From FEN-1219 sp963728995 (GTDB lineage: Bacteria; Pseudomonadota; Gammaproteobacteria; Steroidobacterales; Rariloculaceae), in NCBI GenBank assembly GCA_963728995.1, contig CAVSMD010000002.1:992001-1056000 (forward strand): a DNA stretch of 64,000 nt, written 5' to 3'. Position numbers and translations under genes: made by a program. How positions within the stretch are numbered: the stretch's first letter is position 1; the number at the start of each line of letters is the position of its first letter. Below, piece by piece: positions 15,803 to 24,748 of the stretch. Below the pieces are notes generated by a model. That model ran no database searches. It was given only the letters and a program-made list of their open reading frames with translations, and was not told the DNA's origin.

Positions 15803-16795
15803 TCATCGGTCCGCCGCCGCCATGGTCTGCGCGAGCAGCTCGTACGAGCGCAGCCGGGCGGCATGCTCGTAAACCGCGGCGGCCACGATGACCTCGTCGG
15901 CGCCGGTGTCGCGCAGGAACTTCGCGAGCCCCGTCCGCACGGTGGCCGGCGAGCCCACGAACGCGCAGGCGAGCATCCGCGACGCCTGCGCCTTCTCGAG
16001 CGGCGTCCAGTACGTCTCGATGTCGTCGATCGGCGGCGCGAGCCTGCCGCGCGCCCCGCGCAGCAGGTTCGTGAACGCTTGCTGCGCGGACGTGAACAGC
16101 CTACGCGCCTCGGCGTCGGTGTCGGCCGCGATCACGTTCGCGCCGACCATCGCGTACGGCTGCTCGAGCTGCGCCGACGGCCGAAAGTTCGCCCGATACA
16201 GCTCGAGCGCGCGATACAGCTCGTCCGGCGCGAAGTGCGATGCGAATGCATACGGCAGTCCGAGCGCCGCGGCGAGCTGTGCGCCGTAGAGGCTCGAGCC
16301 CAGGATCCACAGCGGCACGTTCGTGCCGGTGCCCGGCACGGCGTGCACGTGCTGTCCGGGCTGCGCCGGGCCGAGCAACGCCTGGAGCTCGAGGACATCT
16401 TGCGGGAACGAGTCCGCGCCCGCGTAGTCGCGGCGCAGCGCGTGCAGCGTGCGTTGATCCGTGCCGGGCGCGCGGCCGAGCCCGAGATCGATCCGGCGCG
16501 GATACAGCGACTCGAGCGTGCCGAATTGCTCCGCGATCACGAGCGGGGAGTGGTTCGGCAGCATGATGCCGCCGGCGCCCACGCGAATCGTCTTCGTGCC
16601 GGCCGCGACGTAGCCGATGACGACGGACGTCGCGGCGCTCGCAATACCGAGCATGTTGTGATGCTCGGCGAGCCAGAAGCGCCGATAGCCCCACTGCTCC
16701 GCGTGCCGCGCGAGGTCGAGCGTGTGGTGCAGCGCATCGGCCGGGGTCGCCCCTTCCGTGATGAACGCCAGATCGAGGATGGACAGCGCAACCAT
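15803..16795 (-). CDS. LLM-class flavin-dependent oxidoreductase
   Basis: Luciferase-like monooxygenase family protein of 330 residues (YhbW-like). It shows RFWLAEHHNMLGIASAA, the flavin-binding VGAGGIMLPNHSPLVIAEQF, RIDLGLGRAPGTDQ, and the C-terminal FVGSPATVRTGLAKFL. It should use FMNH2 or F420-type reduced flavin with oxygen; the substrate is unknown. The frame stays open for several hundred more bases upstream, but the conserved start is MVALSILDLAF at 16795, eight bases after the DsbA-family stop, suggesting an operon with that gene. Confidence 0.9.
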   Translation of the reverse strand: MVALSILDLAFITEGATPADALHHTLDLARHAEQWGYRRFWLAEHHNMLGIASAATSVVIGYVAAGTKTIRVGAGGIMLPNHSPLVIAEQFGTLESLYPRRIDLGLGRAPGTDQRTLHALRRDYAGADSFPQDVLELQALLGPAQPGQHVHAVPGTGTNVPLWILGSSLYGAQLAAALGLPYAFASHFAPDELYRALELYRANFRPSAQLEQPYAMVGANVIAADTDAEARRLFTSAQQAFTNLLRGARGRLAPPIDDIETYWTPLEKAQASRMLACAFVGSPATVRTGLAKFLRDTGADEVIVAAAVYEHAARLRSYELLAQTMAAADR

Positions 16796-16803
16796 CGGAC
16801 GCC

Positions 16804-17448
16804 TCAGTGGGTCTCGGACCGTGCCCTGAGCTGCGCCTCGAGCCACTCGGCGAATTTCGCCGGCGCGGCGGCGAATCGCCCGTGCGGCACGCCGAACCAG
16901 TCGGCGCCGATCTGCAGCACGAAGGTCGGGAAGCCCTGTGCGCCGATGTTGTTCATGAACTCGCGCGACTCCGCGATGTGGCTGTCGACCGGCACCTCGT
17001 GCAGCGCGGCCGTGAACGCCGCCGCATCGAGGCCGATGCTCGCCGCGATGTCGATCAGGGTCGCCTCCTCCACGACGTGCCGCCCCCGCTCGTAGTGCGC
17101 GTGCTGGATCCCGCGCAGCATCGGCAGCGCCTTGGTCGCGTCGAGCGATTGCGCGGCGAGCACCGCAGCGATGACGGGGCGCGAGTCGAGCACCAACGCC
17201 GGATCCTGCAGCAGCTCGTGCAGATAGGCCGTGCCGAAGGGCTGGCCGCTCATCTGCGCGATGCGCATGTCGGCTTGCTGGATGTAGCGACGCGTCTCCT
17301 CCGGCAAGCGCGTGGGCTGCGGCCACAGCGCTCCGGCGTGTAATCGCAGCGTGAGCCCGACGACGTTCGCGGCCGCGGCGGCGAGCGGCTCGGCGCCGTA
17401 GCACCAGCCGCACAGCGGGTCGTAAAGGTAATGCAGTGTCGCGTTCAT
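16804..17448 (-). CDS. DsbA-family thiol oxidoreductase (cytoplasmic type)
   Basis: 214 residues, thioredoxin fold of the DsbA/FrnE type. The active site CGWC appears at once (LYDPLCGWCYGAEPL), and the cis-proline region is GAQGFPTFVLQ. There is no signal peptide, so it belongs to the cytoplasmic DsbA-like group used in disulfide or isomerase-like reactions. ATG 17448 was chosen because the thioredoxin fold begins immediately after it. It sits just upstream of the flavin oxidoreductase on the same strand. Confidence 0.87.
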   Translation of the reverse strand: MNATLHYLYDPLCGWCYGAEPLAAAAANVVGLTLRLHAGALWPQPTRLPEETRRYIQQADMRIAQMSGQPFGTAYLHELLQDPALVLDSRPVIAAVLAAQSLDATKALPMLRGIQHAHYERGRHVVEEATLIDIAASIGLDAAAFTAALHEVPVDSHIAESREFMNNIGAQGFPTFVLQIGADWFGVPHGRFAAAPAKFAEWLEAQLRARSETH

Positions 17449-17716
17449 GACAGGGCCGCGATGTAACACGAGGACGCCGATGGCTGCAAGGCGCCGTCGC
17501 GCGAATGAACCTTGGCCGCCGCACGGCGCACCCACTGCCGGCGCACACCACGTCGACCGCTGCCGGAGCTACACCGGAATGCGCGCCGACGCGGCGGCCG
17601 GCGGTTCGGGGAGGGATGCCGGCGACGCCCGGCCGGGCGGGTCGCGCGAGCGATCCGCCCGTTCGGAGCCCCCCCGGCGGCCACCTGGCCACACCACGGC
17701 TTATCATTGCCGGCAC

Positions 17717-17911
17717 ATGTATCCGCCGCCGCCGTCCGATCCGCTCGCCTCGCCCTGCGTCAGGAACTGTTGCCTCGACGACGACGACGTCTGCATGGGC
17801 TGCGGCCGATCCCTCGAGGAGATCATCGCGTGGAGCGCCGCGAGCGACGAGGACAAGGCCGCGACGCTCGCGCGCAGCCGCGAGCGCCTTGCGAGCCGGC
17901 GCCGCGACTGA
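17717..17911 (+). CDS. DUF1289 small cysteine protein (YdhL-like)
   Basis: 64 residues. The DUF1289 signature SPCVRNCCLDDDDVCMGCGR carries four or five cysteines that probably bind a metal or Fe-S cluster, followed by LEEIIAW. The function is unknown; relatives are widespread in proteobacteria. ATG 17717 puts SPCV at the expected distance from the N-terminus. The 268 bases between this gene and the divergent DsbA-family gene show no recognisable gene; promoters for both must lie there, but none is clear. Confidence 0.82.
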   Translation: MYPPPPSDPLASPCVRNCCLDDDDVCMGCGRSLEEIIAWSAASDEDKAATLARSRERLASRRRD

Positions 17912-17974
17912 ACGTCTCCCGCTCTGTGGCCGCTCGTGCCACCATGGGCCCTTTCCCCGGCAAGGAGGATACGC

Positions 17975-18454
17975 ATGGGTTTCGCACCGTCATCGATGCA
18001 ACTGACCAGCTCCGCCTTCGAACCGCTCGGCCGCATCCCGAGGAAGCACACCGGCGAAGGCGAAGACGTCTCGCCACCGCTCGCGTGGACGGCCGCGCCA
18101 GCGGGCACGAAGGCGTTCGCGCTCGTGTGCCACGATCCCGACGCGCCGCTCGTCACGCCGGTCATGTACGGCTTCACGCACTGGGTGCTGTACAACATCC
18201 CGGGCACCGTGACGCAGCTCGCCGAGGCCGAGCGCAGCTACACGAGCGGCGTCAGCACGTTCGGCAAGCAAGGTTACGGCGGGCCGATGCCGCCCGAAGG
18301 TCACGGCGTGCACCACTACTACTTCTGGTTGCTCGCGCTCGATAGCGACAAGCCACTGAAGGCCGGGCTCACGATCCACGAGCTATTTGCCGCGATCGAG
18401 CCGCACGTGCGCGGCATGAACCGCCTGATCGGCACCTACTCTCGGCCGAGCTAG
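17975..18454 (+). CDS. YbhB/YbcL-type Raf kinase inhibitor-like protein
   Basis: 159 residues of the bacterial PEBP fold. Landmarks are the ligand-pocket DPDAP (CHDPDAPLVTP), HWVLYNIP and the GPMPPEGHGVHHYYF region. It is a cytoplasmic protein of unknown physiological role. AAGGAGGAT precedes the ATG at 17975. The stop codon TAG (18452-18454) is formed by the left end of the repeat element that follows. Confidence 0.92.
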   Translation: MGFAPSSMQLTSSAFEPLGRIPRKHTGEGEDVSPPLAWTAAPAGTKAFALVCHDPDAPLVTPVMYGFTHWVLYNIPGTVTQLAEAERSYTSGVSTFGKQGYGGPMPPEGHGVHHYYFWLLALDSDKPLKAGLTIHELFAAIEPHVRGMNRLIGTYSRPS

Positions 18455-18591
18455 TACGACTGGGTCAAGAAAAAGGCAGTCCTCTCGCAAAGGCGCGAAG
18501 ACGCCAAGGAAGATGAGCTGAAAATAGTTCTTCTCTGGCTTGGCGCCTTCGCGCCTTTGCGAGAGATCTTATTTGGTGACAGAGGTACTAG
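18451..18591. repeat. 140-bp interspersed hairpin element, copy 1
   Basis: Bounded by CTAGTAC (18451-18457) and GTACTAG (18585-18591). The inside holds a 27-base inverted repeat with one mismatch (18482-18508 pairing with 18539-18565; left arm begins CTCTCGCAAAGGCGCGAAG) around a 30-base loop. The same element recurs inverted at 56310-56449. It separates the convergent ybhB-like and alkB genes and supplies TAG stops to both. It has no coding capacity; a bidirectional terminator or MITE-like origin is inferred. Confidence 0.85.
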
Positions 18592-19232
18592 GCCGCGCGG
18601 CGCAGCGTCAGATTGATCCGGTGCGCTCCGGCGAACGGATGCTGCGCCTCCTTTAGCGGCGCGACGCCGTGGTAACGCAGCCGCGCCGGCCCGCCCCACA
18701 CGACGACATCGCCGTGCTCGAGCGGCAGACGTAGCGGCCGGTCCTTGCGCCGCAGCCCGCCGAACAGGAACAGGGCCGGCACGCCGAGCGACACGGACAC
18801 GATCGGCTGCGCGAAGTCGCGCTCGTCCCGGTCTTGATGCAGTGTCAGTCGCGCGCCGGGCGCGTAGCGATTGACGAGGCAGGCGTCCGGCTCGAAAGCC
18901 GGGAAGCCCGCCGCGGCGGCCGCCCGGGTTGCGAGATCCATTAGCACGGTCGGCATGGCCGGCCAACGCCCGCCGCTCGCGGGATCGACGGCGGCATAGC
19001 GATAGCCGGTGGCATCCGACACCCAGCCGAGGGCGCCGCAGTTCGTCATCGCGACGGACATGCGGAATCCGCCCGGCGTGACCATGTGCCGGAACGGCGC
19101 GGCCGCGGCGACCTCGCGCAGCGCCTGCTCGAGGGCCGCGGTGCGCGGCGCCGCGAAGCCGCGCAGCAAGGCCGCGCCCGGCGCGGGGGACTCGACCGAG
19201 CCGCGGGTCGCCGCAAACAGATCCGCCGTCAC
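18588..19232 (-). CDS. alkB: AlkB-type DNA/RNA oxidative demethylase
   Basis: 214 residues, close in length and sequence pattern to E. coli AlkB (216). It shows MVTPGGFRMSVAMTNCG, the iron ligands HxD in LHQDRDE and H in LRYHGVAP, and the 2-oxoglutarate arginines in RINLTLRR. It repairs 1-methyladenine and 3-methylcytosine by oxidative dealkylation. GTG 19232 is chosen because MTADLF matches the E. coli N-terminus; a TTG at 19274 would lie within the preceding terminator. Its stop TAG is formed by the right end of the repeat element. Confidence 0.93.
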   Translation of the reverse strand: MTADLFAATRGSVESPAPGAALLRGFAAPRTAALEQALREVAAAAPFRHMVTPGGFRMSVAMTNCGALGWVSDATGYRYAAVDPASGGRWPAMPTVLMDLATRAAAAAGFPAFEPDACLVNRYAPGARLTLHQDRDERDFAQPIVSVSLGVPALFLFGGLRRKDRPLRLPLEHGDVVVWGGPARLRYHGVAPLKEAQHPFAGAHRINLTLRRAA

Positions 19233-19248
19233 CGTCGTTACCGCCTCC

Positions 19249-19288
19249 GAAAAAACGAAACGCCCGTCCGGCAAACGACGGACGGGCG
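19249..19288 (-). terminator. Rho-independent terminator after the carotenoid oxygenase gene
   Basis: On the minus strand the stem CGCCCGTCCG / CGGACGGGCG (19279-19288 and 19261-19270) has an 8-base loop and is followed by TTTCGTTTTTT. It lies about 40 bases past the carotenoid oxygenase stop and just before the alkB start, so it isolates alkB from that unit. Confidence 0.88.
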
Positions 19289-19328
19289 CATCGCGAGCCT
19301 GGCGCGCGCCGCCGCGGCGCGCCGCCGA

Positions 19329-20903
19329 TCAGGCCGAGCGCGGCAGCTGTGCCTCGGGCACCCACCAGCCGTGGATCTGACCCACGGCCCGCATCGGCAG
19401 ATGCACGACCGCGACCGGTCCGTCGGCCAGGTGCTCGGCGTCGAGGATCACGAGATCCGCACGGCCGCCCTCGGTGTTTCGTGTGGCCACGCCCATCAAA
19501 TAGCCCGCGCCTTCCGGCGCGGTCGCGGTGCGCGGCGCGAAGCAGCACTCGGCCAGCGACGATTCGGTGCCGGCATTGAACAGCGTCGACTTGCGAGTCT
19601 GATGGTCGAAGCGTGCATAGCAGGCGCCGCCGGTGCCGGGCTTCGCCTCCGGATCCGGACACGGCAGGAAGCCGTAGCGATACGGCACCGTGTTGTAGCG
19701 GTCGTCCTGGCGCGGCAATGCGCCGACGTGCGGATACAGCTGCTCGATCCCGTAGGCCGCCGGCCGGCGCTTCGACAGATCGACGGTGAGCCGCGTGATA
19801 TGGCTCGAGCCGGCGACCGGATCCCAGCGCGAGCCGTCGTGCATCGGCATGAACGGGAACGGGTTCGACATCGACATCTCGACGTCGACGAAGAGCTTGT
19901 CGCCGTCGTCGAACGTGCCCATGACGTGCGTCGCACTGCGCGTCGGGCCTTTGATGAACTGCACGTCCTTGCCGTCGCCGCCCCGGCGCACGAAGCCGAA
20001 GTACGTCGGCAGCGAGCCGTCCCACGACCAGTGCGGGCCGCCGCTGTCCATCTGCTTCTGGTCCATGGCCATCGGGATCACGTACAGCACGATGTGCTTC
20101 TCGGTGACCGCGAAGTCATGCAGCATGCCGACGTACGGCACCTCGACCTTCGTGTTCCACACGAGCTTGCCCTGCGGCGTGAACTCGAAGATCGACACCG
20201 TCCTGCTGCCGAACCCCTCGGCCTCATAGCCGAACGCCACCATGTTGCCGGTGACGGAGTCGAGCTTCGGGTGCGCGGTGAAGGTTTTGCTCGGCAGCTG
20301 GCCGTCGAACGTGTAGGTGGGGATCTTCGTCTCGAGCGTCAGGAGATCCAGCGCGGACGGCGGGCTGTCTTCCTTCAACGCGAACAGATAGTTCTTGTGG
20401 TTGATGATGTGCGTGTTCGCCGTGCTGCGGCTCAAGCCTTTGGCGCTCGGATCGTCCATCGACGGATTCCGATACATGGGGAACAGCTGCCGGCGCGCCT
20501 TGTCGTTGGCGAGATAGCGCTCGTTGCGAACCATGCGGCTCTTGTAATCGACGCGCCCGTCCTTGATGCGGAACATGCTCACGTGACCCTCGCCGTCGAA
20601 CGGGATGTCGCGCGGGTGCAGCGGGTACTGTGGATCGGGTCCGACGCGATAGAACGCGCCGTTCAGGTCCGTGGGCACCTTGCCCGTGACCTCGCAGTCG
20701 TGCACGTCGGCTTCGAGCTTGTAGAGGCGCGTGGGTCGACGCATCTCGGGCGGAATCGAGCCGCCGGCCGTCGTGCCGAGGTCGCGGCCCGCCGGCGCTT
20801 GGGCGTGTGCGCCCTGCGCCATCAGCGTGCCGATTCCGGCGGCCGCGCCAATGGCGCCCGCGACGAAGGAACGACGGTCGACTTCACTTTTCTGGTCGGT
20901 CAT
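19329..20903 (-). CDS. Tat-exported carotenoid oxygenase family protein
   Basis: 524 residues, similar to lignostilbene/9-cis-epoxycarotenoid dioxygenases. A twin-arginine signal is clear (DRRSFVAGAIGAAAGIG). The four-histidine iron site of the seven-bladed propeller is represented by FTAHPKLD, GMLHDFAVTEKH, the histidine in SATHVMGTF, and IHGWWVPE near the end. It should cleave a conjugated double bond of a carotenoid, stilbene or similar aromatic alkene with oxygen, in the periplasm. GGAGAA precedes the ATG at 20903. It is the last gene of a minus-strand run with two SnoaL-like genes. Confidence 0.88.
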   Translation of the reverse strand: MTDQKSEVDRRSFVAGAIGAAAGIGTLMAQGAHAQAPAGRDLGTTAGGSIPPEMRRPTRLYKLEADVHDCEVTGKVPTDLNGAFYRVGPDPQYPLHPRDIPFDGEGHVSMFRIKDGRVDYKSRMVRNERYLANDKARRQLFPMYRNPSMDDPSAKGLSRSTANTHIINHKNYLFALKEDSPPSALDLLTLETKIPTYTFDGQLPSKTFTAHPKLDSVTGNMVAFGYEAEGFGSRTVSIFEFTPQGKLVWNTKVEVPYVGMLHDFAVTEKHIVLYVIPMAMDQKQMDSGGPHWSWDGSLPTYFGFVRRGGDGKDVQFIKGPTRSATHVMGTFDDGDKLFVDVEMSMSNPFPFMPMHDGSRWDPVAGSSHITRLTVDLSKRRPAAYGIEQLYPHVGALPRQDDRYNTVPYRYGFLPCPDPEAKPGTGGACYARFDHQTRKSTLFNAGTESSLAECCFAPRTATAPEGAGYLMGVATRNTEGGRADLVILDAEHLADGPVAVVHLPMRAVGQIHGWWVPEAQLPRSA

Positions 20904-20973
20904 GGCGAATTCTCCAGCGCGATCTTCCGCGTAATCAGACTCCGGAACCTGCAACTATACTCCCGTGATCGCG

Positions 20974-22384
20974 CTACTGTGGCGCCGACCAGGAGACCTT
21001 GTCACCCGTCACGGGATTGGCGTAATGAAACGGCGGCAGGAACGCCGAGGGGTACATCTCGAACGGGTGCGTCGGCGGCGAATCCGGGGGATTGTCCTTG
21101 CTGATACCGGGCGGCGGCCGCGGCTCCACGTTCTTCCAGCCGACGGCGTAGGGCACGAAATAGGTGTTGAACACTTGATCGTGCTCGATCTTCCAGACGC
21201 CGTTCTCCTTCACGTAGTCGTTCTCGTAGACGCCCCCCATCCACTGCGCGTAGCGCTCGTATTGCCCCATGATGCTGAGCGCGCGCGAGCGCATCTTCGC
21301 GCTCTGCCCGTCGGGTGCCAAGTCGATCACGGGCTGGAACTGCATGTGGTTGTGCTGCAGCCCGAACTGGCTGTCGGTGTCGCGACCGTATAGATCGAGA
21401 TTGCGGCGGATGCTCTTCTCGCCTTCGTACACGCCGCGCATCGCGATCTCGATCGTGCCGCTCGGTGAGAAGATGCCGGCGAGGTCGTCCCACTTCAGAT
21501 GCGCGAGGTAGTAGCCGTAGATCGAGTTCATGCGCTCGAGCTGGCGGTAGTCGTCGAGCAAGCCGAGCCGATGGTCGAGCTCCGTCAGGCGCGCCTCGAG
21601 CGCGTCGACGCTCTCCGGGTGCCCCGCGCCGAGCACCGCCGGCCCCGATGCTGCGGACTTGCCGGTGACGGGATTCTCGTAGTGGAACGGCACGACGAAC
21701 GCGGCCGGATACGCCTCGTAGGTTTCGCTCGGCGGCCGGTCCGGCGGCAGATCCGCCGAAGGGCCGGCGTTGGGGATGGCCGTCTTCGCCCAGCCGTCCT
21801 CGTAAGGCGTGTACATCGTCGTGTACAGATGCAGGTGCTGAATCTTCCAGACACCATTCTGCTTCACGTAGTCGTTCTCGAAGATCCCGAGCCCCCAGCG
21901 CGCGTACTCATGGTAGACCGCTTCCTGCGCGAACATGTGCCAGCGGCCTTTGGCCGAGCGCCCGTCCGGCGCCACGTCGATGACCGGCTGCAGCTGCATC
22001 TGGTCGAACAGGCGGCCTGCCTGCGGCATGTCCGGCCCGTTCGTGCGCAGGAATGCGAGAACGTGGTCGTGGCCGACATAGACGCCGCGACCCCCGATCT
22101 CGATCGTGCCATCGGCGGCGAACAGATCCGCCGCCTCGCTCCAGACGTTCTTGTCGGTGTAGAAGCCGTAGATACGCTGCAGCTTCTTGATCGTCGTTCA
22201 CGTCCTCGAGCAAGCCCACCTCGTGCTCGAGCACCGCCGCACGCTCGGCCAGCGCATCGAGCGAATCGGCCGCCTGCGACGCGACGCCGCGCGGCCAGCC
22301 GCCGAGCAGCGCGGCGCCGGCCAGGCCGAGCGCCGCAATCGCCAGGAGAGACATCGAGCCGCTTTTCGGAAATTGCATCGGCAT
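20974..22384 (-). CDS. Exported tandem SnoaL-like protein (two domains; frameshift near 22194)
   Basis: About 469 residues when the break is bridged. The N-terminus has a signal peptide or anchor (SMSLLAIAALGLAGAALLGG), then two SnoaL/NTF2-like domains of about 200 residues each. Each carries a YGFY or YGYY segment, the core motif GTIEI followed by GVY, then NDYVK with NGVWKI and a proline-rich tail ending in an NPVTG loop. The frame is lost at about 22194, where GACGATC replaces an expected GACATC; bridging it restores a VND-I-K-K-L-Q helix parallel to that of the upstream paralogue. Such cone-shaped folds are enzymes (cyclases, dehydratases, isomerases) or binding proteins; no function can be assigned. 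Confidence 0.7.
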
Positions 22385-22387
22385 CCC

Positions 22388-23114
22388 CTACTCGCTCGCG
22401 ACGTATTTGCCGACGGGGTTCGCGAAGCTGAACGGCGGCACGTACGTATCCGGCCAGGTGTTGTAGTCGACCGATGGCGGGCGAATCGGGCGGCAGGGTC
22501 GCCGACACGAACTTGCCGCCGGTCGGATCCGGCTGGCTTTGCCAACCGCCGGCATACGGAACGTACAATGCTTGATACCAGTGCAGCGTCTTGATCTTCC
22601 AGACGCCTCCGTCCTTCACGTACTCGTTCTCGTACGGGCCCTCGCCCCAAAACGCATCGCCGCCGTGCTTACCGTTCAGGACGATCGCACGCCAGCGGGC
22701 TTTCGCCGTCAGGCCATCGGCGGCGACGGTGATGGCCGGCATGACCTGCAGATGCTCGTCGAGCTCGCCCGCACCGCGACCCTGGTGGCCGCCGCCGAGC
22801 GCCTGGAGATACTCGCGAACGCGCTGTTTGCCGACGTACACGCCATCGAGGGCGATCTCGATCGTGCCGTCGTCGGCGAACAGATTCGCGACCTCGTCCC
22901 ACAGGCCGCGGTCGAAGTAGTAGCCGTAGGCGTCCTGCAAGCGCTCGATGGCGTTCACGTCCTCGACCAGCGTCTTGCGTTGCTCGAGCGCCATGACACG
23001 CGCATTCAGCGCCGCGAGACGCCCGGCATCGGCGCCGGTCGGTCCCGGACTGCAGGCGGCGGCGCTGACCGCGACGAGCAGCGCGCCGACGGCTGCTTCG
23101 AGCTTGACGACCAT
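22388..23114 (-). CDS. SnoaL-like lipoprotein (frameshift near 22478)
   Basis: About 242 residues after correcting one +1 break at about 22478, just past LPPDSP; the restored tail reads SVDYNTWPDTYVPPFSF and ends VGKYVASE. A signal peptide with a possible lipobox (VSAAAC) opens the protein, followed by a SnoaL-like domain (YGYYFDRGLWDEV, GTIEIALDGVYVG, ENEYVKDGGVWKIKTLHWY). It is clearly paralogous to both domains of the next gene, three bases away, so these genes arose by duplication. The function is unknown; the adjacent carotenoid oxygenase and hydrolase suggest a shared oxidative pathway. Confidence 0.7.
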
Positions 23115-23152
23115 GATTCCCCCTGCGGCCAGCTGCGGCTTCGGCGGCCGCC

Positions 23153-23806
23153 TCAGGATTGTCCGCCGCAGGGCCCGGGGTTGCAATCCGGCACGGGGTG
23201 GCGGTCGATGAAGCCGCGCGCGACGCGCGCGATCTCGTCGAACGCGCTGCCCTGGTCGCCACGCGCGCGTTTCAGCACGCGATAGCCGTGATCGGCCGTC
23301 TCGAGCCAGTGCAGCATGGCCATGGGCAGCCCATCGACCACACGCTCGAGCAGCTCGCGCGTGGCGAGCGCATCGCGTGTCCCGGACAGGAACAGCATCG
23401 GACGGCGGATCGCGGGCAGATGCGCCGCCCGCTCGATGCCCGGCTTGCCGGGGGCATGCAGGGGAAAGCTGCAGAACACGAGCCCGGCGGGCGCGAGCCC
23501 TTCGACGACGGCGTGCGACGCCATTCGTCCGCCGAACGAGTGGCCGCCGAGCCACAGTGGTAGCCCCGTGCGCGCAGCGGCACTGCGAAAGGCGGCCCCG
23601 ATGCGAGCGATCGCGACCGCCGGCGCGTCGACGCGCTTGCGCCCCGCCGCGATGAACGGAAAATTGAACCGCAGCGTCGCGATGCCGTGCGCGGCGAACG
23701 CGTCGGCGAGCGCTTGCATATTGCGGTGCGTCATCCCCGCACCGGCGCCGTGCGCGAGCACCAGCGCGGCGACCGCGTCTTCGGGACATTGCCAGAGCTC
23801 GTCCAT
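23153..23806 (-). CDS. Alpha/beta hydrolase (KANL3/Tex30-like)
   Basis: 217 residues. The serine nucleophile elbow is GGHSFGGRMAS, the acid is in LSGTRDALA and the histidine in ETADHGYRV, a complete triad; the oxyanion region LVLAHGAGAGMTH is also present. The family (dienelactone hydrolase-like, Tex30-like) acts on small esters or is uncharacterised. It is the first gene of the minus-strand run leading to the SnoaL-like and carotenoid oxygenase genes, 38 bases before the first. There is no signal peptide. Confidence 0.85.
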   Translation of the reverse strand: MDELWQCPEDAVAALVLAHGAGAGMTHRNMQALADAFAAHGIATLRFNFPFIAAGRKRVDAPAVAIARIGAAFRSAAARTGLPLWLGGHSFGGRMASHAVVEGLAPAGLVFCSFPLHAPGKPGIERAAHLPAIRRPMLFLSGTRDALATRELLERVVDGLPMAMLHWLETADHGYRVLKRARGDQGSAFDEIARVARGFIDRHPVPDCNPGPCGGQS

Positions 23807-23943
23807 TGCGTGTCGAGTGCCCTCGGGAGCCTGGTTTCATTTTGCGGTGTTTCGCTCGCGCCGTGAACACGGGCCGCACCGCGGCTTCAATCCGCAGCCC
23901 GCGCGGCGGTAACATCGGCCTCCGGTTGCGCAGAGGGACTTGG

Positions 23944-24645
23944 GTGCCGCACACGCTCGCCATTCGCCACGTGCCGTTCGAGGATCTCGGCCTGCTCGCA
24001 CCACTGCTCGCCGAGCGCGACCACGAGGTCCGCTACGTGGAGGCGCCGACCGCGGATCTCGGCGCGCTCGACCCGCTCTCGCCCGATCTGCTCGTCGTGC
24101 TCGGTGGGCCCATCGGCGTCTACGAGAATGATCGCTATCCATTCATCGATCCGGAGGTGGCCCTCTTGACGCAGCGGATCGCGGCCGGCCGGCCGACGCT
24201 CGGTATCTGCCTCGGCAGTCAGCTCATGGCGAGGGCGCTCGGTGCCCGCGTACACGCAGCCGGCGTCAAGGAGATCGGCTGGGCACCGCTGACCTTGACC
24301 GCCGAGGGCGCCGATTCGTGCCTGCGGCACCTGACCGACACGGCCGTGCTCCACTGGCACGGCGACACGTTCGACCTGCCGGCGGGCGCCACCCGCCTCG
24401 CGTCGACGGCCGCGTGCGGGAATCAAGCCTTCCGCGTCGGTCGGCATGCGCTCGGCTTGCAGTTCCATGCCGAGGCGAGCGGCCCGCCGCTGGAAACGTG
24501 GTTCGTCGGCCATGCGTGCGAGATCGCCGCCACGCCGGGCATCAGCGTCGCGCAACTGCGCGCCGACACGCTGCGACACAGCGCGATGCTCGAGGAGCGC
24601 GGGCGGGCGTGCTTCGGCGACTGGCTCGCCGGGCTCGGACTTTGA
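23944..24645 (+). CDS. Class I glutamine amidotransferase-like protein
   Basis: 233 residues, GMP synthase-type GATase domain alone. The catalytic cysteine is in LGICLGSQLMA, the histidine in ALGLQFHAEASG, and the oxyanion region in VVLGGPIGVYEN. No synthetase domain is fused. Relatives include peptide gamma-glutamyl hydrolase-like and uncharacterised enzymes. The GTG at 23944 is preferred, with AGAGGGA upstream; the frame is open further upstream but encodes unrelated residues. It is divergent from the alpha/beta hydrolase gene, with promoters for both presumably in the 137-base gap. Confidence 0.85.
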   Translation: MPHTLAIRHVPFEDLGLLAPLLAERDHEVRYVEAPTADLGALDPLSPDLLVVLGGPIGVYENDRYPFIDPEVALLTQRIAAGRPTLGICLGSQLMARALGARVHAAGVKEIGWAPLTLTAEGADSCLRHLTDTAVLHWHGDTFDLPAGATRLASTAACGNQAFRVGRHALGLQFHAEASGPPLETWFVGHACEIAATPGISVAQLRADTLRHSAMLEERGRACFGDWLAGLGL

Positions 24646-24748
24646 TACGGCGTCACCGCGGGATTCGAATAGAATTAACGAGTAGAGCCGAGCTTCCGCC
24701 GGGGACGTGGACCGTCGTTCACTCGAGCTCGCACGGAGAACGCACATC

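Noticed and set aside
15803..17716. A possible 637-residue fusion of a DsbA-like and a luciferase-like protein
   Set aside because: The upstream part of that frame is out of frame with the real DsbA-family gene and has no family features; two separate genes with normal starts explain the region.
18451..18591. Small proteins encoded by the hairpin repeat
   Set aside because: Open frames there are short, contain stops, and differ between the two copies, while base pairing is conserved.
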